A stretch of DNA of 64,000 nucleotides from Streptococcus mutans (GCF_006739205.1 NZ_AP019720.1:992001-1056000), one strand, 5' to 3'; counted from the stretch's first letter, positions 1 to 9,752 are shown. Translations and numbers: made by a program. Notes: a model not told the origin generated them from the letters alone.

Positions 1-236
1 TTTTTTTGTAAGAAAATACTTTTAGAAAAAGAAAGATTTTCTTGAGATTTTTTATAAATTTGAATCAAGCTAATAAGCGGTAAATAAATGTCAGTCACAT
101 CTTTAATGCTTATTCTATCGTTGAGACTTTTAATGGAATTTAATTCATTTTCATTTAAAGGTGGTTGTGATTCTTGATGCAAGTGCTGCCAAGTTTTACG
201 GGAAATTTTTTCAAAATTAATAAACTCGTTTGCCAT
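1..236 (-). CDS. coaA: Pantothenate kinase, N-terminal part (runs off the left edge)
   Basis: I translated the minus strand from the ATG at 236-234. It stays open to the window edge, about 78 residues, beginning [17 protein letters not shown]. This is the start of type I (bacterial) pantothenate kinase, the first step of coenzyme A synthesis from pantothenate. The P-loop lies beyond the edge and is not seen. A ribosome site (AAAGGAGA on the minus strand) lies just upstream. The gene is divergent from the nucleoside operon. CoaB, CoaC and a PanT-like uptake protein lie about 49 kb away, so the pathway is split in this genome. The family call rests on the N-terminus only. Confidence 0.85.
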   Translation of the reverse strand, partial: MANEFINFEKISRKTWQHLHQESQPPLNENELNSIKSLNDRISIKDVTDIYLPLISLIQIYKKSQENLSFSKSIFLQK

Positions 237-272
237 GAAGTTCTCCTTTAAAAAATATTATACCACATTGAA

Positions 273-301
273 TTGAAAACCGTTTCAAAGTGTGCTAAAA
301 T
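273..301 (+). promoter_or_regulatory. Promoter of the nucleoside salvage operon
   Basis: TTGAAA at 273-278 and TAAAAT at 296-301 are 17 bases apart, with a TG one base before the -10 (extended -10). The -35 overlaps TGAAAACCGTTTCA (274-287), a palindromic sequence that resembles a CcpA cre site but lacks the strict central spacing. Carbon control is therefore only a possibility. Confidence 0.6.
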
Positions 302-331
302 TGATTAGCATAAAACAGGAGTGAAGTTAAA

Positions 332-928
332 ATGAATAATATGTACTATACAGAAAATCCCGATAGTAAACACGATATTAGAAAAATAAAGGTCGAATTA
401 CTGGGACAGTCTTTTCATTTTTTAACAGATTCAGGTGTTTTTAGTAAAAACATGATTGACTATGGCAGTCAGACTCTTTTAAACAGCCTTGATTTTGCTG
501 AGGAAAAAACATTATTAGATCTCGGCTGTGGCTATGGACCGCTTGGCATTGCCTTGGCTAAGGTTCAAAAACTTGACGTTACTATGGTTGATATTAATAA
601 CCGTGCTCTTGATTTAACCCGTCAAAATGCTGAAAATAATGAAGTATCTGCTAATATTTTCCAATCTGATATTTATGAAAATGTTTTTGATAGTTTTGAT
701 TATATTATTAGCAATCCGCCCATTAGGGCTGGTAAGAAAGTTGTCCACACTATTATTGAGGGAAGTATTAATCATTTAAAAGAAAATGGCAGTTTGACTA
801 TTGTCATCCAAAAAAAGCAAGGTGCTCCTAGTGCTAAAGATAAGATGGAAAATGTTTTTGGCAATGCGATTGTTTTAAAAAGGGATAAGGGCTATTATGT
901 TCTTAGAAGTGTGAAAGAAGGAGATTGA
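332..928 (+). CDS. RsmC-like class I SAM methyltransferase
   Basis: The 198-residue protein has the SAM-binding motif LDLGCGYGPLG near residue 62 and the NPPI motif near residue 129 that is typical of amino-methylating rRNA enzymes. It resembles the short Gram-positive YbxB/RsmC group, thought to methylate a guanine of 16S rRNA. The substrate is inferred from family membership. The start ATG follows an AGGAG box about 10 bases upstream. It is the first gene downstream of the promoter at 273-301 and is followed by pdp; this methyltransferase-pdp pairing also occurs in other streptococci. Its link to nucleoside salvage is positional only. Confidence 0.75.
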   Translation: MNNMYYTENPDSKHDIRKIKVELLGQSFHFLTDSGVFSKNMIDYGSQTLLNSLDFAEEKTLLDLGCGYGPLGIALAKVQKLDVTMVDINNRALDLTRQNAENNEVSANIFQSDIYENVFDSFDYIISNPPIRAGKKVVHTIIEGSINHLKENGSLTIVIQKKQGAPSAKDKMENVFGNAIVLKRDKGYYVLRSVKEGD

Positions 929-984
929 ACACAAGTAGAAAGCTTGAATTTAGTTGGATAGTTTGCATCAGAAATTGGGATTTT

Positions 985-1014
985 AGCAAGCTTTTAACAT
1001 TCACTTGCTTTTTA
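985..1014 (+). terminator. Weak terminator-like hairpin ahead of pdp
   Basis: AGCAAG (985-990) pairs with CTTGCT (1004-1009), followed by a run of T. It lies in the 108-base gap before pdp and could reduce read-through from the methyltransferase gene. Confidence 0.35.
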
Positions 1015-1036
1015 TAGCGTTCTTGGTATCTTGGTG

Positions 1037-2314
1037 ATGAGAGCAGTTGATTTAATTCAGAAAAAACGTGATGGGCTGACATTGACACAGGAAGAAATTT
1101 CTTGGCTTATTGAAGGATATGTTAATGGCCAAGTTCCTGATTATCAAATGTCAGCACTTGCTATGGCTATCTATTTTAAAGGAATGAGCACTAGAGAGAC
1201 GCAAGATTTGACCATGGCTATGGTTAAGTCTGGTCAACAAATTGATTTATCAGCTATTGCCGGAATAAAGGTTGATAAACATTCCACAGGTGGTGTTGGT
1301 GATAAGGTCACCTTAATTTTAGTACCGCTAGTAGCCAGTTTTGGAGTGCCGGTTGCTAAAATGAGCGGTCGCGGACTGGGACATACTGGCGGAACCCTTG
1401 ATAAATTGGAATCAATCAAGGGTTATCAGGTCGAGCGTTCACAAGCAGATTTCATTAAGCAGGTCCAAGATATTGGCTTGGCGGTTATTGGTCAGTCTAA
1501 TGATTTGGTCAAAGCCGATAAATTACTCTATGCCTTGCGTGACGTCACAGCAACAGTTGATACAATGCCCTTGATTGCTAGTTCGATTATGAGCAAGAAG
1601 ATTGCCGCAGGGGCGGATCGTATTTTATTAGATGTGACAGTGGGTGATGGTGCTTTTATGAAAACTTTAAAAGAAGCTGAAGATTTATCTCAAACCATGG
1701 TTAATTTAGGTAAAGAAGTGGGGCGTCAGACCATTGCTGCCATTACAGATATGAGTCAACCTTTGGGACAAGCTACCGGCAATCGCTTAGAAGTTTTAGA
1801 AGCCTTACAAATTATGCAGGGGAAAGGCCGTAAGGATATTACTGATTTTATTTGTCAGCTGGCTCAATTACTTTTAGAATTGGCAGGACAAAAGAGAAGT
1901 CTGACTGAAATCAAGGAACATTTGATCAATGGACAGGCTCTTCAAAAATTTGAAGACATGGTTGCTTATCAAGGTGGTGACTTAAACGATCTCTATCGTC
2001 CTTCAGCTGCAAAATTTGTGACCAAGATTCTTGCTGATAAAAATGGTTATATCAAGGAATTACCTGCTTTAGCTTTTGGACTTTTTGCTATGCGTCTGGG
2101 AGCTGGACGAGCAGTTAAAACGGATCAACTTGACTATGAGACAGGAATCGTTTTTTATAGAAAAGTCGGTGATCTAATCCAAAAGGGTGACTTACTAGCA
2201 GAGATTTATTCCAATGAAAAATTATCGGAAAACTTACTTACAGAATTCAAAAAAAATGTTAAAATAGATAAGGAAGAAATGAAAGTAACTGAAATTTTAA
2301 AAATCATTACTTGA
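1037..2314 (+). CDS. pdp: Pyrimidine-nucleoside phosphorylase
   Basis: The enzyme splits uridine, thymidine or deoxyuridine with phosphate into base and (deoxy)ribose-1-phosphate. The family signature is clear: KHSTGGVGDK near residue 80, the GRGLGHTGGTLDK stretch near residue 110, and a C-terminal domain ending near residue 425. The start is uncertain because TTG (1031), GTG (1034) and ATG (1037) follow each other in frame. I chose the ATG, giving MRAVDLIQKKRDG, which matches homologues. No good ribosome site precedes any of the three. deoC follows after 18 bases and cdd overlaps deoC, so the locus feeds deoxyribose to glycolysis. Confidence 0.93.
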   Translation: MRAVDLIQKKRDGLTLTQEEISWLIEGYVNGQVPDYQMSALAMAIYFKGMSTRETQDLTMAMVKSGQQIDLSAIAGIKVDKHSTGGVGDKVTLILVPLVASFGVPVAKMSGRGLGHTGGTLDKLESIKGYQVERSQADFIKQVQDIGLAVIGQSNDLVKADKLLYALRDVTATVDTMPLIASSIMSKKIAAGADRILLDVTVGDGAFMKTLKEAEDLSQTMVNLGKEVGRQTIAAITDMSQPLGQATGNRLEVLEALQIMQGKGRKDITDFICQLAQLLLELAGQKRSLTEIKEHLINGQALQKFEDMVAYQGGDLNDLYRPSAAKFVTKILADKNGYIKELPALAFGLFAMRLGAGRAVKTDQLDYETGIVFYRKVGDLIQKGDLLAEIYSNEKLSENLLTEFKKNVKIDKEEMKVTEILKIIT

Positions 2315-2332
2315 TTATTAAGAAAGGATAAC

Positions 2333-2995
2333 ATGAAAATCAATCAATATATTGACCATACTTTATTAAAACCAGAAAGTAGGCAAGATCAGATTGATAA
2401 ACTGATTCGAGAAGCTAAGACATATAATTTTGCCAGTGTCTGTATCAATCCAACTTGGGTTTCTTATGCGGCTAAAGCTCTTGAAGGAACAGACATTAAA
2501 GTTTGTACTGTTATTGGTTTTCCTTTAGGAGCAACGACTAGTGCTGTAAAAGCCTTTGAAACCAAGGATGCTATTAGTCATGGAGCTGACGAAGTTGATA
2601 TGGTTATCAATATTGGCCAAGCTAAATCCGGTCATTTTGCTTTTGTTGAAGAAGATATTCGGGCAGTTGTTGAAGCCAGTGGTGACAAATTGGTGAAAGT
2701 TATTATTGAAACTTGTCTCCTTACAGATAAAGAAAAAATTAAAGCTTGTCAAGCTGTAGTAGCAGCAGGTGCTGATTTCGTTAAAACATCAACTGGTTTT
2801 TCAACTGCTGGAGCTAGGTTAGATGATGTTCGTCTTATGCGTCAAACGGTAGGACCTGATGTTGGAGTAAAGGCGGCAGGAGGAACGCGATCTTTAGAAG
2901 ATGCGCAAGCTTTTATTGAAGCAGGTGCAACACGTATTGGGACATCTGCTGGAGTTACTATTATGGAAGGAAAGCAAACAAACAGTGGTTATTGA
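2333..2995 (+). CDS. deoC: Deoxyribose-phosphate aldolase
   Basis: A 220-residue class I aldolase that cleaves 2-deoxyribose-5-phosphate to glyceraldehyde-3-phosphate and acetaldehyde. Seen: the DHTLLKP N-terminal motif, the EVDMVINIG segment near residue 87, and FVKTSTGF near residue 150, which carries the Schiff-base lysine. The last part, GTSAGV, is also typical. AGAAAGGA precedes the ATG. The 3' end overlaps the likely start of cdd by 11 bases, so translation is probably coupled. Confidence 0.96.
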   Translation: MKINQYIDHTLLKPESRQDQIDKLIREAKTYNFASVCINPTWVSYAAKALEGTDIKVCTVIGFPLGATTSAVKAFETKDAISHGADEVDMVINIGQAKSGHFAFVEEDIRAVVEASGDKLVKVIIETCLLTDKEKIKACQAVVAAGADFVKTSTGFSTAGARLDDVRLMRQTVGPDVGVKAAGGTRSLEDAQAFIEAGATRIGTSAGVTIMEGKQTNSGY

Positions 2996-3371
2996 TTTAA
3001 TCAGAACAGCTATTGAAGCTAGTAAAAATGCTTATGTTCCTTATTCACATTTTCCGATTGGAGCAGCACTTAAAACCAAATCGGGTAAAATCTATCAAGG
3101 CTGTAACATTGAAAATGCCAGTTTTGGATTGACCAATTGCGGTGAACGAACAGCAATTTTTAAAGCTATTTCTGAAGGTTATCGTGACTTAGAAGAAATT
3201 GCTATTTATGGTGAGACGCAAAAGCCTATTTCGCCTTGTGGTGCTTGCCGTCAAGTAATGGCTGAATTTTTTGAACCATCTGCAAAAGTTACTTTAATTG
3301 CAAAGGGTGGTAAGACGGTCGTGATGACAGTCGAAGAGTTACTTCCTTATTCCTTTAGAGAGTTAAAGTAA
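2985..3371 (+). CDS. cdd: Cytidine deaminase
   Basis: A small zinc enzyme that deaminates cytidine and deoxycytidine to uridine and deoxyuridine, feeding pdp. The zinc site is visible: [18 protein letters not shown] contains the first cysteine and catalytic glutamate region, and PCGACRQV gives the paired cysteines. I set the start at the GTG at 2985, giving 128 residues beginning [12 protein letters not shown], the normal family length. An upstream in-frame ATG (2901) would add residues with no family likeness. The GGAAGG stretch 14-20 bases upstream lies inside deoC. Cdd commonly travels with rns/bmp nucleoside transporters. Confidence 0.93.
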   Translation: MVIDLIRTAIEASKNAYVPYSHFPIGAALKTKSGKIYQGCNIENASFGLTNCGERTAIFKAISEGYRDLEEIAIYGETQKPISPCGACRQVMAEFFEPSAKVTLIAKGGKTVVMTVEELLPYSFRELK

Positions 3372-3460
3372 TTCTATTTTAATTTGTCTGTTAAACCTTT
3401 AGGTTTAATATAAAATGTTACAACAGTTGTTGTTTATAAAATTTAGGAGGGTTCATTTTT

Positions 3461-4510
3461 ATGAACAAAAAAATTATTGGTTTAGGGTTAACTGCAGTAG
3501 CAGTATTGGGACTTGCTGCTTGTGGAAATCGTGCAGCTAGGGAAAAGGGTAAGGCAAAGACAGACTTAAAAGTCGCTATTGTCACTGATACTGGCGGTGT
3601 TGATGACAAATCATTTAATCAATCAGCTTGGGAAGGTTTACAGGCTTGGGGCAAAGATAACGGTCTTAGCAAGGGAAATGGTTTTGATTACTTCCAATCA
3701 GCTAGTGAATCCGATTATGCTACTAACCTTGATACAGCTTCATCAAGCGGTTATAAATTAATATTTGGTATTGGCTATGCTTTGCATGATGCTATCGAAA
3801 AAACAGCAGCAGATAATAAGAATATCCATTACGTTATTATTGATGATGTTATCCAAAAGAAAAACAATGTCGCTAGTGTTACCTTTGCTGATAATGAAGC
3901 TGCTTACCTCGCAGGAATCGCTGCAGCAAAAACAACTAAATCAAAGAAGGTCGGCTTTGTAGGTGGTGTGAAATCTGAAGTGATCACTCGTTTTGAAAAA
4001 GGTTTTGAAGCTGGTGTGAAATCAGTTGATAGTTCTATTCAAATTCAAGTTGATTACGCTGGTTCGTTTGGAGATGCAGCCAAAGGTAAGACAATCGCTG
4101 CTGCACAATATGCCAGTGGTGCAGATGTTATTTATCAAGCTGCTGGTGGTACTGGTGCTGGGGTATTTAGTGAAGCCAAAGCTGTTAATGAAAAGAAAAA
4201 AGAAAATAAAAAAGTTTGGGTCATTGGAGTTGACCGAGATCAAGCTGCTGAAGGTAAATATACTTCTAAGGATGGTAAGAAATCTAACTTTGTTCTTGCT
4301 TCTTCTTTAAAAGAAGTTGGTAAGGCTGTTCAGTTGATTTCAACAAACACTTCTAAGAAAAAATTTCCGGGCGGTAAAGTGACAACTTATGGTCTTAAAG
4401 ATAAAGGAGTTGATTTAGTACCAACACATTTATCTAAAGAGGGTAAAAAGGCTGTTGATGATGCTAAGAAGAAAATTGTATCTGGTGATGTTAAAGTTCC
4501 AGAAAAATAA
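3461..4510 (+). CDS. rnsB: Nucleoside-binding lipoprotein of an ABC importer (BMP family)
   Basis: A 349-residue substrate-binding protein. The N-terminus is a lipoprotein signal with lipobox LGLAAC (cysteine near residue 21). The mature part has the BMP/Med family motif DTGGVDDKSFNQSAWEG and later GVDRDQ. Members bind ribonucleosides; in S. mutans the homologous system is described as ribonucleoside uptake (RnsBACD). AGGAGGG is 10 bases before the ATG. A hairpin with T-run follows the gene, before rnsA, and would let the binding protein be made in excess of the transporter. Substrate range is inferred from the family and from the salvage genes upstream. Confidence 0.9.
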   Translation: MNKKIIGLGLTAVAVLGLAACGNRAAREKGKAKTDLKVAIVTDTGGVDDKSFNQSAWEGLQAWGKDNGLSKGNGFDYFQSASESDYATNLDTASSSGYKLIFGIGYALHDAIEKTAADNKNIHYVIIDDVIQKKNNVASVTFADNEAAYLAGIAAAKTTKSKKVGFVGGVKSEVITRFEKGFEAGVKSVDSSIQIQVDYAGSFGDAAKGKTIAAAQYASGADVIYQAAGGTGAGVFSEAKAVNEKKKENKKVWVIGVDRDQAAEGKYTSKDGKKSNFVLASSLKEVGKAVQLISTNTSKKKFPGGKVTTYGLKDKGVDLVPTHLSKEGKKAVDDAKKKIVSGDVKVPEK

Positions 4511-4520
4511 ACTTTTAAAG

Positions 4521-4543
4521 GCGATCGTGTCGGTCGCTTTTTT
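4521..4543 (+). terminator. Partial terminator between rnsB and rnsA
   Basis: GCGATC (4521-4526) and GGTCGC (4532-4537) form a short stem with one G-U pair, followed by six T. It probably tunes the ratio of lipoprotein to transporter transcripts. Confidence 0.55.
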
Positions 4544-4579
4544 CAAGCTGAAATATAAAATTTCTGAAAGGAAAAGATT

Positions 4580-6112
4580 ATGGCGCAACATGTCATTGAA
4601 ATGAGAGAGATTACTAAAAAATTTGATGATTTTGTGGCTAATGATCACATCAATCTTGATCTCAGAAAAGGTGAGATTCATGCTTTGCTTGGTGAAAATG
4701 GAGCAGGGAAGTCAACTTTGATGAATATGCTTGCAGGTTTGCTTGAACCTACTAGTGGTAGCATTAAGATTAATGGTTCGGCTGTTACGATTGATTCGCC
4801 CTCTAAGTCAGCTCAATTAGGTATCGGGATGGTTCACCAACATTTTATGTTAGTTGAAGCATTTACGGTTACTGAAAATATCATTTTGGGAAATGAAGTT
4901 GTCAAAAATGGTATATTAGATCTTAAAAAAGCTGGCCAAGAAATTAAAGCACTTTCTGAAAAGTATGGTTTAGCTGTAGATCCCAATGCTAAGATTGCTG
5001 ATATTTCTGTCGGTGCTCAGCAACGTGTTGAAATTCTTAAAACACTTTATCGTGGTGCTGATATTTTAATTTTTGATGAACCAACAGCTGTTTTGACACC
5101 TTCTGAAATTCAGGAATTGATGACTATCATGAAGAGTCTTGTCAAAGAAGGCAAATCTATTATTTTGATTACTCATAAGTTGGATGAAATTAGGTCAGTA
5201 GCTGATCGTGTTACTGTAATTCGTCGCGGTAAGAGTATTGAGACAGTTGAGGTCTCTGGCACCACTTCACAGGATTTAGCTGAGATGATGGTTGGGCGTT
5301 CTGTTTCATTTACAATAGAAAAAACGCCAACAAAACCTAAAGAAACCATTTTGTCTATCAAAGATCTTGTAGTCAATGAAAATAGAGGAATTCCTGCTAT
5401 TAAAGGTTTGTCTTTAGAGGTTAAGGCTGGTGAAATTATCGGTATTGCTGGTATTGATGGCAATGGGCAAAGTGAATTAGTTCAAGCTATCACAGGATTA
5501 CGTAAGATAAAATCTGGTCATTTAACAATCAAAGGACAAGATGTGACCAAACTTTCGACCCGTAAGATTACAGAGCTCAGTGTTGGTCATGTTCCTGAAG
5601 ACCGTCATCGTGATGGTCTGATTCTTGAGTTAACTATGGCAGAAAACCTCGCTCTTCAAACATATTATAAGGACCCCCTAAGTCACAATGGTGTTTTGAA
5701 TTATAGTAAAATCAATGAACATGGTCGTCACTTAATGCAGGAATTTGATGTTCGCGGAGCTAATGAACTTATTCCAGCCAAAGGATTTTCAGGCGGCAAT
5801 CAGCAAAAAGCTATCATTGCTCGTGAGGTTGACCGTGATCCAGACTTATTAATTGTTAGTCAGCCGACACGAGGTCTTGATGTTGGAGCTATTGAATATA
5901 TTCATAAACGTTTAATTGCAGAGCGTGATGAAGGCAAGGCTGTTCTGTTAGTTAGTTTTGAACTTGATGAAATTCTCAACCTGTCAGATCGTATTGCTGT
6001 TATTCATGATGGTCAAATCCAAGGTATTGTTACACCAGAAACAACTAATAAACAAGAACTAGGAATTTTAATGGCTGGTGGCAGTATTGAAAGGGAGGAA
6101 GTAAATGTCTAA
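4580..6112 (+). CDS. rnsA: Nucleoside ABC transporter, double ATPase
   Basis: A 510-residue protein with two ABC domains, as in sugar/nucleoside (CUT2-type) importers. Domain 1 has Walker A GENGAGKST, signature-like ISVGAQQR and Walker B LIFDEPTAVLTP. Domain 2 has a degenerate P-loop GIDGNGQSE, signature FSGGNQQK, and Walker B LIVSQPTRGLD with no glutamate. That asymmetry is normal for this family: one productive ATP site. It overlaps the next permease by 8 bases and drives uptake with rnsB, rnsC and rnsD. Confidence 0.93.
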   Translation: MAQHVIEMREITKKFDDFVANDHINLDLRKGEIHALLGENGAGKSTLMNMLAGLLEPTSGSIKINGSAVTIDSPSKSAQLGIGMVHQHFMLVEAFTVTENIILGNEVVKNGILDLKKAGQEIKALSEKYGLAVDPNAKIADISVGAQQRVEILKTLYRGADILIFDEPTAVLTPSEIQELMTIMKSLVKEGKSIILITHKLDEIRSVADRVTVIRRGKSIETVEVSGTTSQDLAEMMVGRSVSFTIEKTPTKPKETILSIKDLVVNENRGIPAIKGLSLEVKAGEIIGIAGIDGNGQSELVQAITGLRKIKSGHLTIKGQDVTKLSTRKITELSVGHVPEDRHRDGLILELTMAENLALQTYYKDPLSHNGVLNYSKINEHGRHLMQEFDVRGANELIPAKGFSGGNQQKAIIAREVDRDPDLLIVSQPTRGLDVGAIEYIHKRLIAERDEGKAVLLVSFELDEILNLSDRIAVIHDGQIQGIVTPETTNKQELGILMAGGSIEREEVNV

Positions 6113-7181
6113 GAAAACACAAAAATTGGTAGTTCCTCTGATTTCAGTTATCTTGGGGATTATACTAGGTGCCATTATCATGGTGATTTTTGGCTATGAT
6201 CCTATTTGGGCCTATGAAGGGTTATTTCAAAAAGCATTTGGCAGTCTCAAGGATATTGGCGAAATTTTTCGCGCTATGAGCCCTTTGATTTTAATTGCTC
6301 TTGGTTTTGCTGTTGCAAGCCGTGCGGGCTTTTTCAATATTGGTTTATCTGGTCAAGCCTATGCTGGTTGGATTGCTGCTGGTTGGTTTGCTCTAGCTAA
6401 TCCCAGCCTGCCTCGTCCCCTGATGATTCTAATGACAGTGCTTATTGGAGCAGCAGCAGGAGGTGTTGTCGGTGCTATTCCTGGCTTCTTGCGAGCTTAT
6501 TTAGGAACCAGTGAAGTCATTGTAACGATTATGATGAATTACATTGTTCTTTATATTGGCAATGCTATTATTCAAGACGGCTTTGCTAAGAATATTATGA
6601 GAAATTCAGACTCTAGTATCTATGTTGGTCATAATGCCAGCTATCAGACAGAATGGCTGCGTGCTTTGACAAATAATTCACGAATGAATATCGGCTTTTT
6701 CTTGGCAATCATTGCTATTGTAGTTGTCTGGTATTTACTCAATAAGACAACTCTGGGATTTGAAATCCGTTCAGTGGGGCTCAATCCGCATGCTAGTGAA
6801 TATGCTGGTATGTCAGCTAAAAGAACCATCGTTCTTTCAATGATTATTTCAGGTGCTCTTGCTGGATTAGGTGGAGTTGTTGAAGGATTGGGAACCTTTG
6901 GCAATGTTTATGTGCAAACAAGTTCCTTGGCTATTGGTTTTGACGGAATGGCGGTCAGTCTTTTGGCCTCTAATTCTCCAATTGGTATCTTCCTTTCAGC
7001 CTTTTTATTTGGAGCACTCAGTGTTGGAGCACCGGGTATGAGTATTAGTGATGCTACTCATGTTGGCACACCGCCTGAATTGATAAAAGTAGTGACTGCT
7101 TTGATTATTTTCTTCGTTGGAGCTCACTATATTATTGAACATTACATTAAACCTAGAAAAAAAGTGGAAGGTGGTCAGTAA
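6105..7181 (+). CDS. rnsC: Nucleoside ABC transporter permease 1
   Basis: A 358-residue polytopic membrane protein of the BPD_transp_2 family, with about eight to ten hydrophobic segments and the family stretches SRAGFFNIGLSGQ (about residue 74) and IRSVGLNPHASEYAG (about residue 221). It forms the membrane channel with rnsD. Translation overlaps the ATPase gene by 8 bases, and rnsD starts one base after the stop. Confidence 0.92.
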   Translation: MSKKTQKLVVPLISVILGIILGAIIMVIFGYDPIWAYEGLFQKAFGSLKDIGEIFRAMSPLILIALGFAVASRAGFFNIGLSGQAYAGWIAAGWFALANPSLPRPLMILMTVLIGAAAGGVVGAIPGFLRAYLGTSEVIVTIMMNYIVLYIGNAIIQDGFAKNIMRNSDSSIYVGHNASYQTEWLRALTNNSRMNIGFFLAIIAIVVVWYLLNKTTLGFEIRSVGLNPHASEYAGMSAKRTIVLSMIISGALAGLGGVVEGLGTFGNVYVQTSSLAIGFDGMAVSLLASNSPIGIFLSAFLFGALSVGAPGMSISDATHVGTPPELIKVVTALIIFFVGAHYIIEHYIKPRKKVEGGQ

Positions 7182-7182
7182 A

Positions 7183-8139
7183 ATGAGTTTAGAAAATATG
7201 TTAGCTCTTTTGATATCGTCAATGCTAGTTTATGCGACCCCTCTTATTTTTACAAGTATAGGTGGCGTCTTTTCTGAAAGATCAGGTGTTGTTAATGTAG
7301 GTCTTGAAGGTATTATGGTTATGGGAGCTTTTGCTGGTGTTGTTTTTAATATCGAATTTGCTCACTCTTTTGGCAAGGCTACTCCTTGGATTGCTGCTCT
7401 TGTAGGCGGTCTGGTTGGCTTACTTTTTTCTTTACTTCATGCTCTAGCAACAATTAATTTTCGAGCAGATCATATTGTTTCTGGTACTGTGCTTAATCTT
7501 TTAGCTCCTTCTTTAGCTGTTTTCTTTGTTAAAGCACTGTATAACAAGGGACAGACAGATAATATCAGTCAATCTTTTGGTAAATTTGATTTTCCAATTT
7601 TGTCACATATTCCTTTTTTGGGTCCTATCTTCTTTCAAGGAACTAGTTTAGTAGCCTATCTAGCTGTTCTCTTTTCGGTCTTTGCTTGGTTCATACTTAC
7701 CAAAACGAAATTTGGTTTGCGATTGCGTTCAGTTGGTGAACACCCACAAGCTGCGGATACTTTAGGAATCAATGTTTATTTGATGCGTTATCTCGGTGTT
7801 ATGATTTCAGGTCTTCTGGGTGGAATAGGCGGAGCGATTTATGCACAGTCCATCTCTGTGAACTTTGCAGGAACGACCATTTTGGGACCAGGTTTCATTG
7901 CTTTGGCAGCTATGATTTTTGGAAAATGGAATCCGATAGGAGCTATGTTATCAAGCCTTTTCTTTGGTCTTTCACAGAGTTTAGCAGTTATTGGCGGTCA
8001 ATTACCTTTTTTATCAAAAATTCCTACAGTTTATCTGCAAATTGCACCTTATGCTTTAACGATTCTTGTATTAGCAGTCTTCTTTGGACAAGCAGTTGCT
8101 CCAAAAGCGGATGGTATTAATTATATTAAATCAAAATAA
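7183..8139 (+). CDS. rnsD: Nucleoside ABC transporter permease 2
   Basis: A 318-residue membrane protein, second permease of the importer. The family stretches SERSGVVNVGLEGIMVMGA and LRSVGEHPQAADTLGI are clear. I start it at the ATG at 7183, one base after the rnsC stop, with GGAAGGTGG upstream; an earlier in-frame ATG at 7117 lies inside rnsC and adds non-homologous residues. A strong terminator closes the operon. Confidence 0.92.
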   Translation: MSLENMLALLISSMLVYATPLIFTSIGGVFSERSGVVNVGLEGIMVMGAFAGVVFNIEFAHSFGKATPWIAALVGGLVGLLFSLLHALATINFRADHIVSGTVLNLLAPSLAVFFVKALYNKGQTDNISQSFGKFDFPILSHIPFLGPIFFQGTSLVAYLAVLFSVFAWFILTKTKFGLRLRSVGEHPQAADTLGINVYLMRYLGVMISGLLGGIGGAIYAQSISVNFAGTTILGPGFIALAAMIFGKWNPIGAMLSSLFFGLSQSLAVIGGQLPFLSKIPTVYLQIAPYALTILVLAVFFGQAVAPKADGINYIKSK

Positions 8140-8145
8140 AAATTT

Positions 8146-8225
8146 AAAATCACTCGATATACAATCTTGTTTGATTAGCTCTTGAAAGCTAGCAATCAGG
8201 AGCTTATATATTGAGTGATTTTTTG
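8146..8225 (+). terminator. Terminator of the nucleoside operon
   Basis: A 16-bp stem pairs 8146-8161 with 8207-8222 (one G-U pair), enclosing a smaller hairpin, followed by further T residues. It is AT-flanked and might also work in reverse. Confidence 0.75.
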
Positions 8226-8307
8226 ATTCCTTATCAATTGTAGATTATAGTAGAGAAGTCCATTTTGGAGATTATAAAGTTATTTTTATGAAAGATGAGC
8301 ATATTCT

Positions 8308-8336
8308 TTGTAAGCGTTTCAACCTCATGCTATACT
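8308..8336 (+). promoter_or_regulatory. nox promoter with overlapping cre site
   Basis: TTGTAA (8308-8313) and TATACT (8331-8336) are 17 bases apart with an extended TG. The sequence TGTAAGCGTTTCAA (8309-8322) matches the CcpA cre consensus TGWAARCGYTWNCW at all but one position and covers the -35, which suggests CcpA repression. Confidence 0.65.
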
Positions 8337-8378
8337 AATGAAGTAATAATTAGATTATATTGAAAAGAGGATTTGTTT

Positions 8379-9752
8379 ATGAGTAAAATCGTTATTGTTG
8401 GAGCTAACCATGCAGGTACAGCTGCCATTAATACTATTCTAGATAATTACGGTAGTGAAAACGAAGTTGTCGTTTTTGACCAAAATTCTAATATTTCATT
8501 CTTGGGTTGTGGAATGGCACTTTGGATTGGAAAACAAATATCAGGCCCTCAAGGTCTTTTTTATGCTGACAAGGAATCGTTAGAAGCAAAAGGTGCTAAA
8601 ATTTATATGGAATCGCCAGTGACAGCCATTGATTATGATGCTAAGAGGGTTACTGCTTTGGTCAATGGTCAAGAACATGTTGAAAGCTATGAGAAGCTTA
8701 TTTTGGCAACAGGATCAACACCAATCTTACCACCTATCAAAGGTGCAGCTATCAAAGAAGGTAGTCGTGATTTTGAAGCAACTTTGAAAAATCTTCAATT
8801 TGTTAAATTGTATCAAAATGCAGAAGATGTTATTAATAAATTACAGGATAAGAGTCAAAATCTGAATCGTATTGCTGTTGTTGGTGCTGGTTATATTGGT
8901 GTAGAACTTGCTGAAGCCTTTAAACGCCTCGGAAAAGAAGTGATTCTTATTGATGTTGTTGACACTTGCTTAGCTGGTTATTATGATCAGGATCTTTCAG
9001 AAATGATGCGTCAAAATTTGGAAGATCATGGTATTGAATTAGCATTCGGAGAAACTGTCAAAGCCATTGAAGGTGATGGTAAAGTCGAACGTATTGTAAC
9101 TGATAAAGCGAGCCATGATGTGGATATGGTTATTTTAGCTGTCGGTTTCCGTCCTAATACTGCACTTGGCAACGCTAAACTCAAAACCTTCCGTAATGGT
9201 GCTTTCCTTGTTGATAAAAAACAAGAGACAAGTATTCCTGACGTTTATGCCATCGGCGATTGCGCGACTGTTTATGACAACGCTATTAATGATACCAATT
9301 ATATTGCCTTAGCTTCAAACGCTCTTCGCTCAGGTATTGTAGCTGGTCATAATGCAGCAGGGCATAAATTGGAATCTCTTGGTGTTCAAGGTTCAAATGG
9401 TATTTCAATTTTTGGTCTCAATATGGTTTCAACTGGGTTAACGCAAGAAAAAGCAAAGCGTTTTGGCTATAATCCAGAAGTCACTGCATTTACAGATTTT
9501 CAGAAGGCTAGTTTTATTGAACATGATAATTATCCTGTTACACTTAAAATTGTCTATGATAAGGATAGCCGACTGGTTCTTGGTGCACAAATGGCATCTA
9601 AAGAAGATATGTCAATGGGAATTCATATGTTTTCATTGGCTATTCAGGAAAAAGTTACCATTGAACGTTTAGCTCTACTGGACTATTTCTTTCTTCCTCA
9701 TTTCAATCAACCCTATAATTATATGATCAAAGCAGCATTAAAAGCTAAATGA
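8379..9752 (+). CDS. nox: H2O-forming NADH oxidase (Nox-2)
   Basis: A 457-residue flavoprotein that reduces O2 to water with NADH, restoring NAD+ and lowering oxygen stress. Seen: FAD-binding [13 protein letters not shown] at the N-terminus; the redox-active cysteine in [10 protein letters not shown] (Cys44); the NADH-binding [15 protein letters not shown] near residue 170; and the second FAD motif VYAIGDCA near residue 290. The ATG at 8379 has AAAGAGG upstream. It is monocistronic by layout and carries a putative cre at the promoter, linking it to carbon supply. It competes for NADH with ldh, which lies nearby. Confidence 0.95.
   Translation: MSKIVIVGANHAGTAAINTILDNYGSENEVVVFDQNSNISFLGCGMALWIGKQISGPQGLFYADKESLEAKGAKIYMESPVTAIDYDAKRVTALVNGQEHVESYEKLILATGSTPILPPIKGAAIKEGSRDFEATLKNLQFVKLYQNAEDVINKLQDKSQNLNRIAVVGAGYIGVELAEAFKRLGKEVILIDVVDTCLAGYYDQDLSEMMRQNLEDHGIELAFGETVKAIEGDGKVERIVTDKASHDVDMVILAVGFRPNTALGNAKLKTFRNGAFLVDKKQETSIPDVYAIGDCATVYDNAINDTNYIALASNALRSGIVAGHNAAGHKLESLGVQGSNGISIFGLNMVSTGLTQEKAKRFGYNPEVTAFTDFQKASFIEHDNYPVTLKIVYDKDSRLVLGAQMASKEDMSMGIHMFSLAIQEKVTIERLALLDYFFLPHFNQPYNYMIKAALKAK

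Noticed and set aside
274..287. Firm cre call upstream of the nucleoside operon
   Set aside because: The palindrome TGAAAACCGTTTCA does not fit the central CG spacing of cre; kept only as a remark.
4022..4310. Frames on both strands inside rnsB
   Set aside because: Shadows of the lipoprotein gene with biased composition and no motifs.
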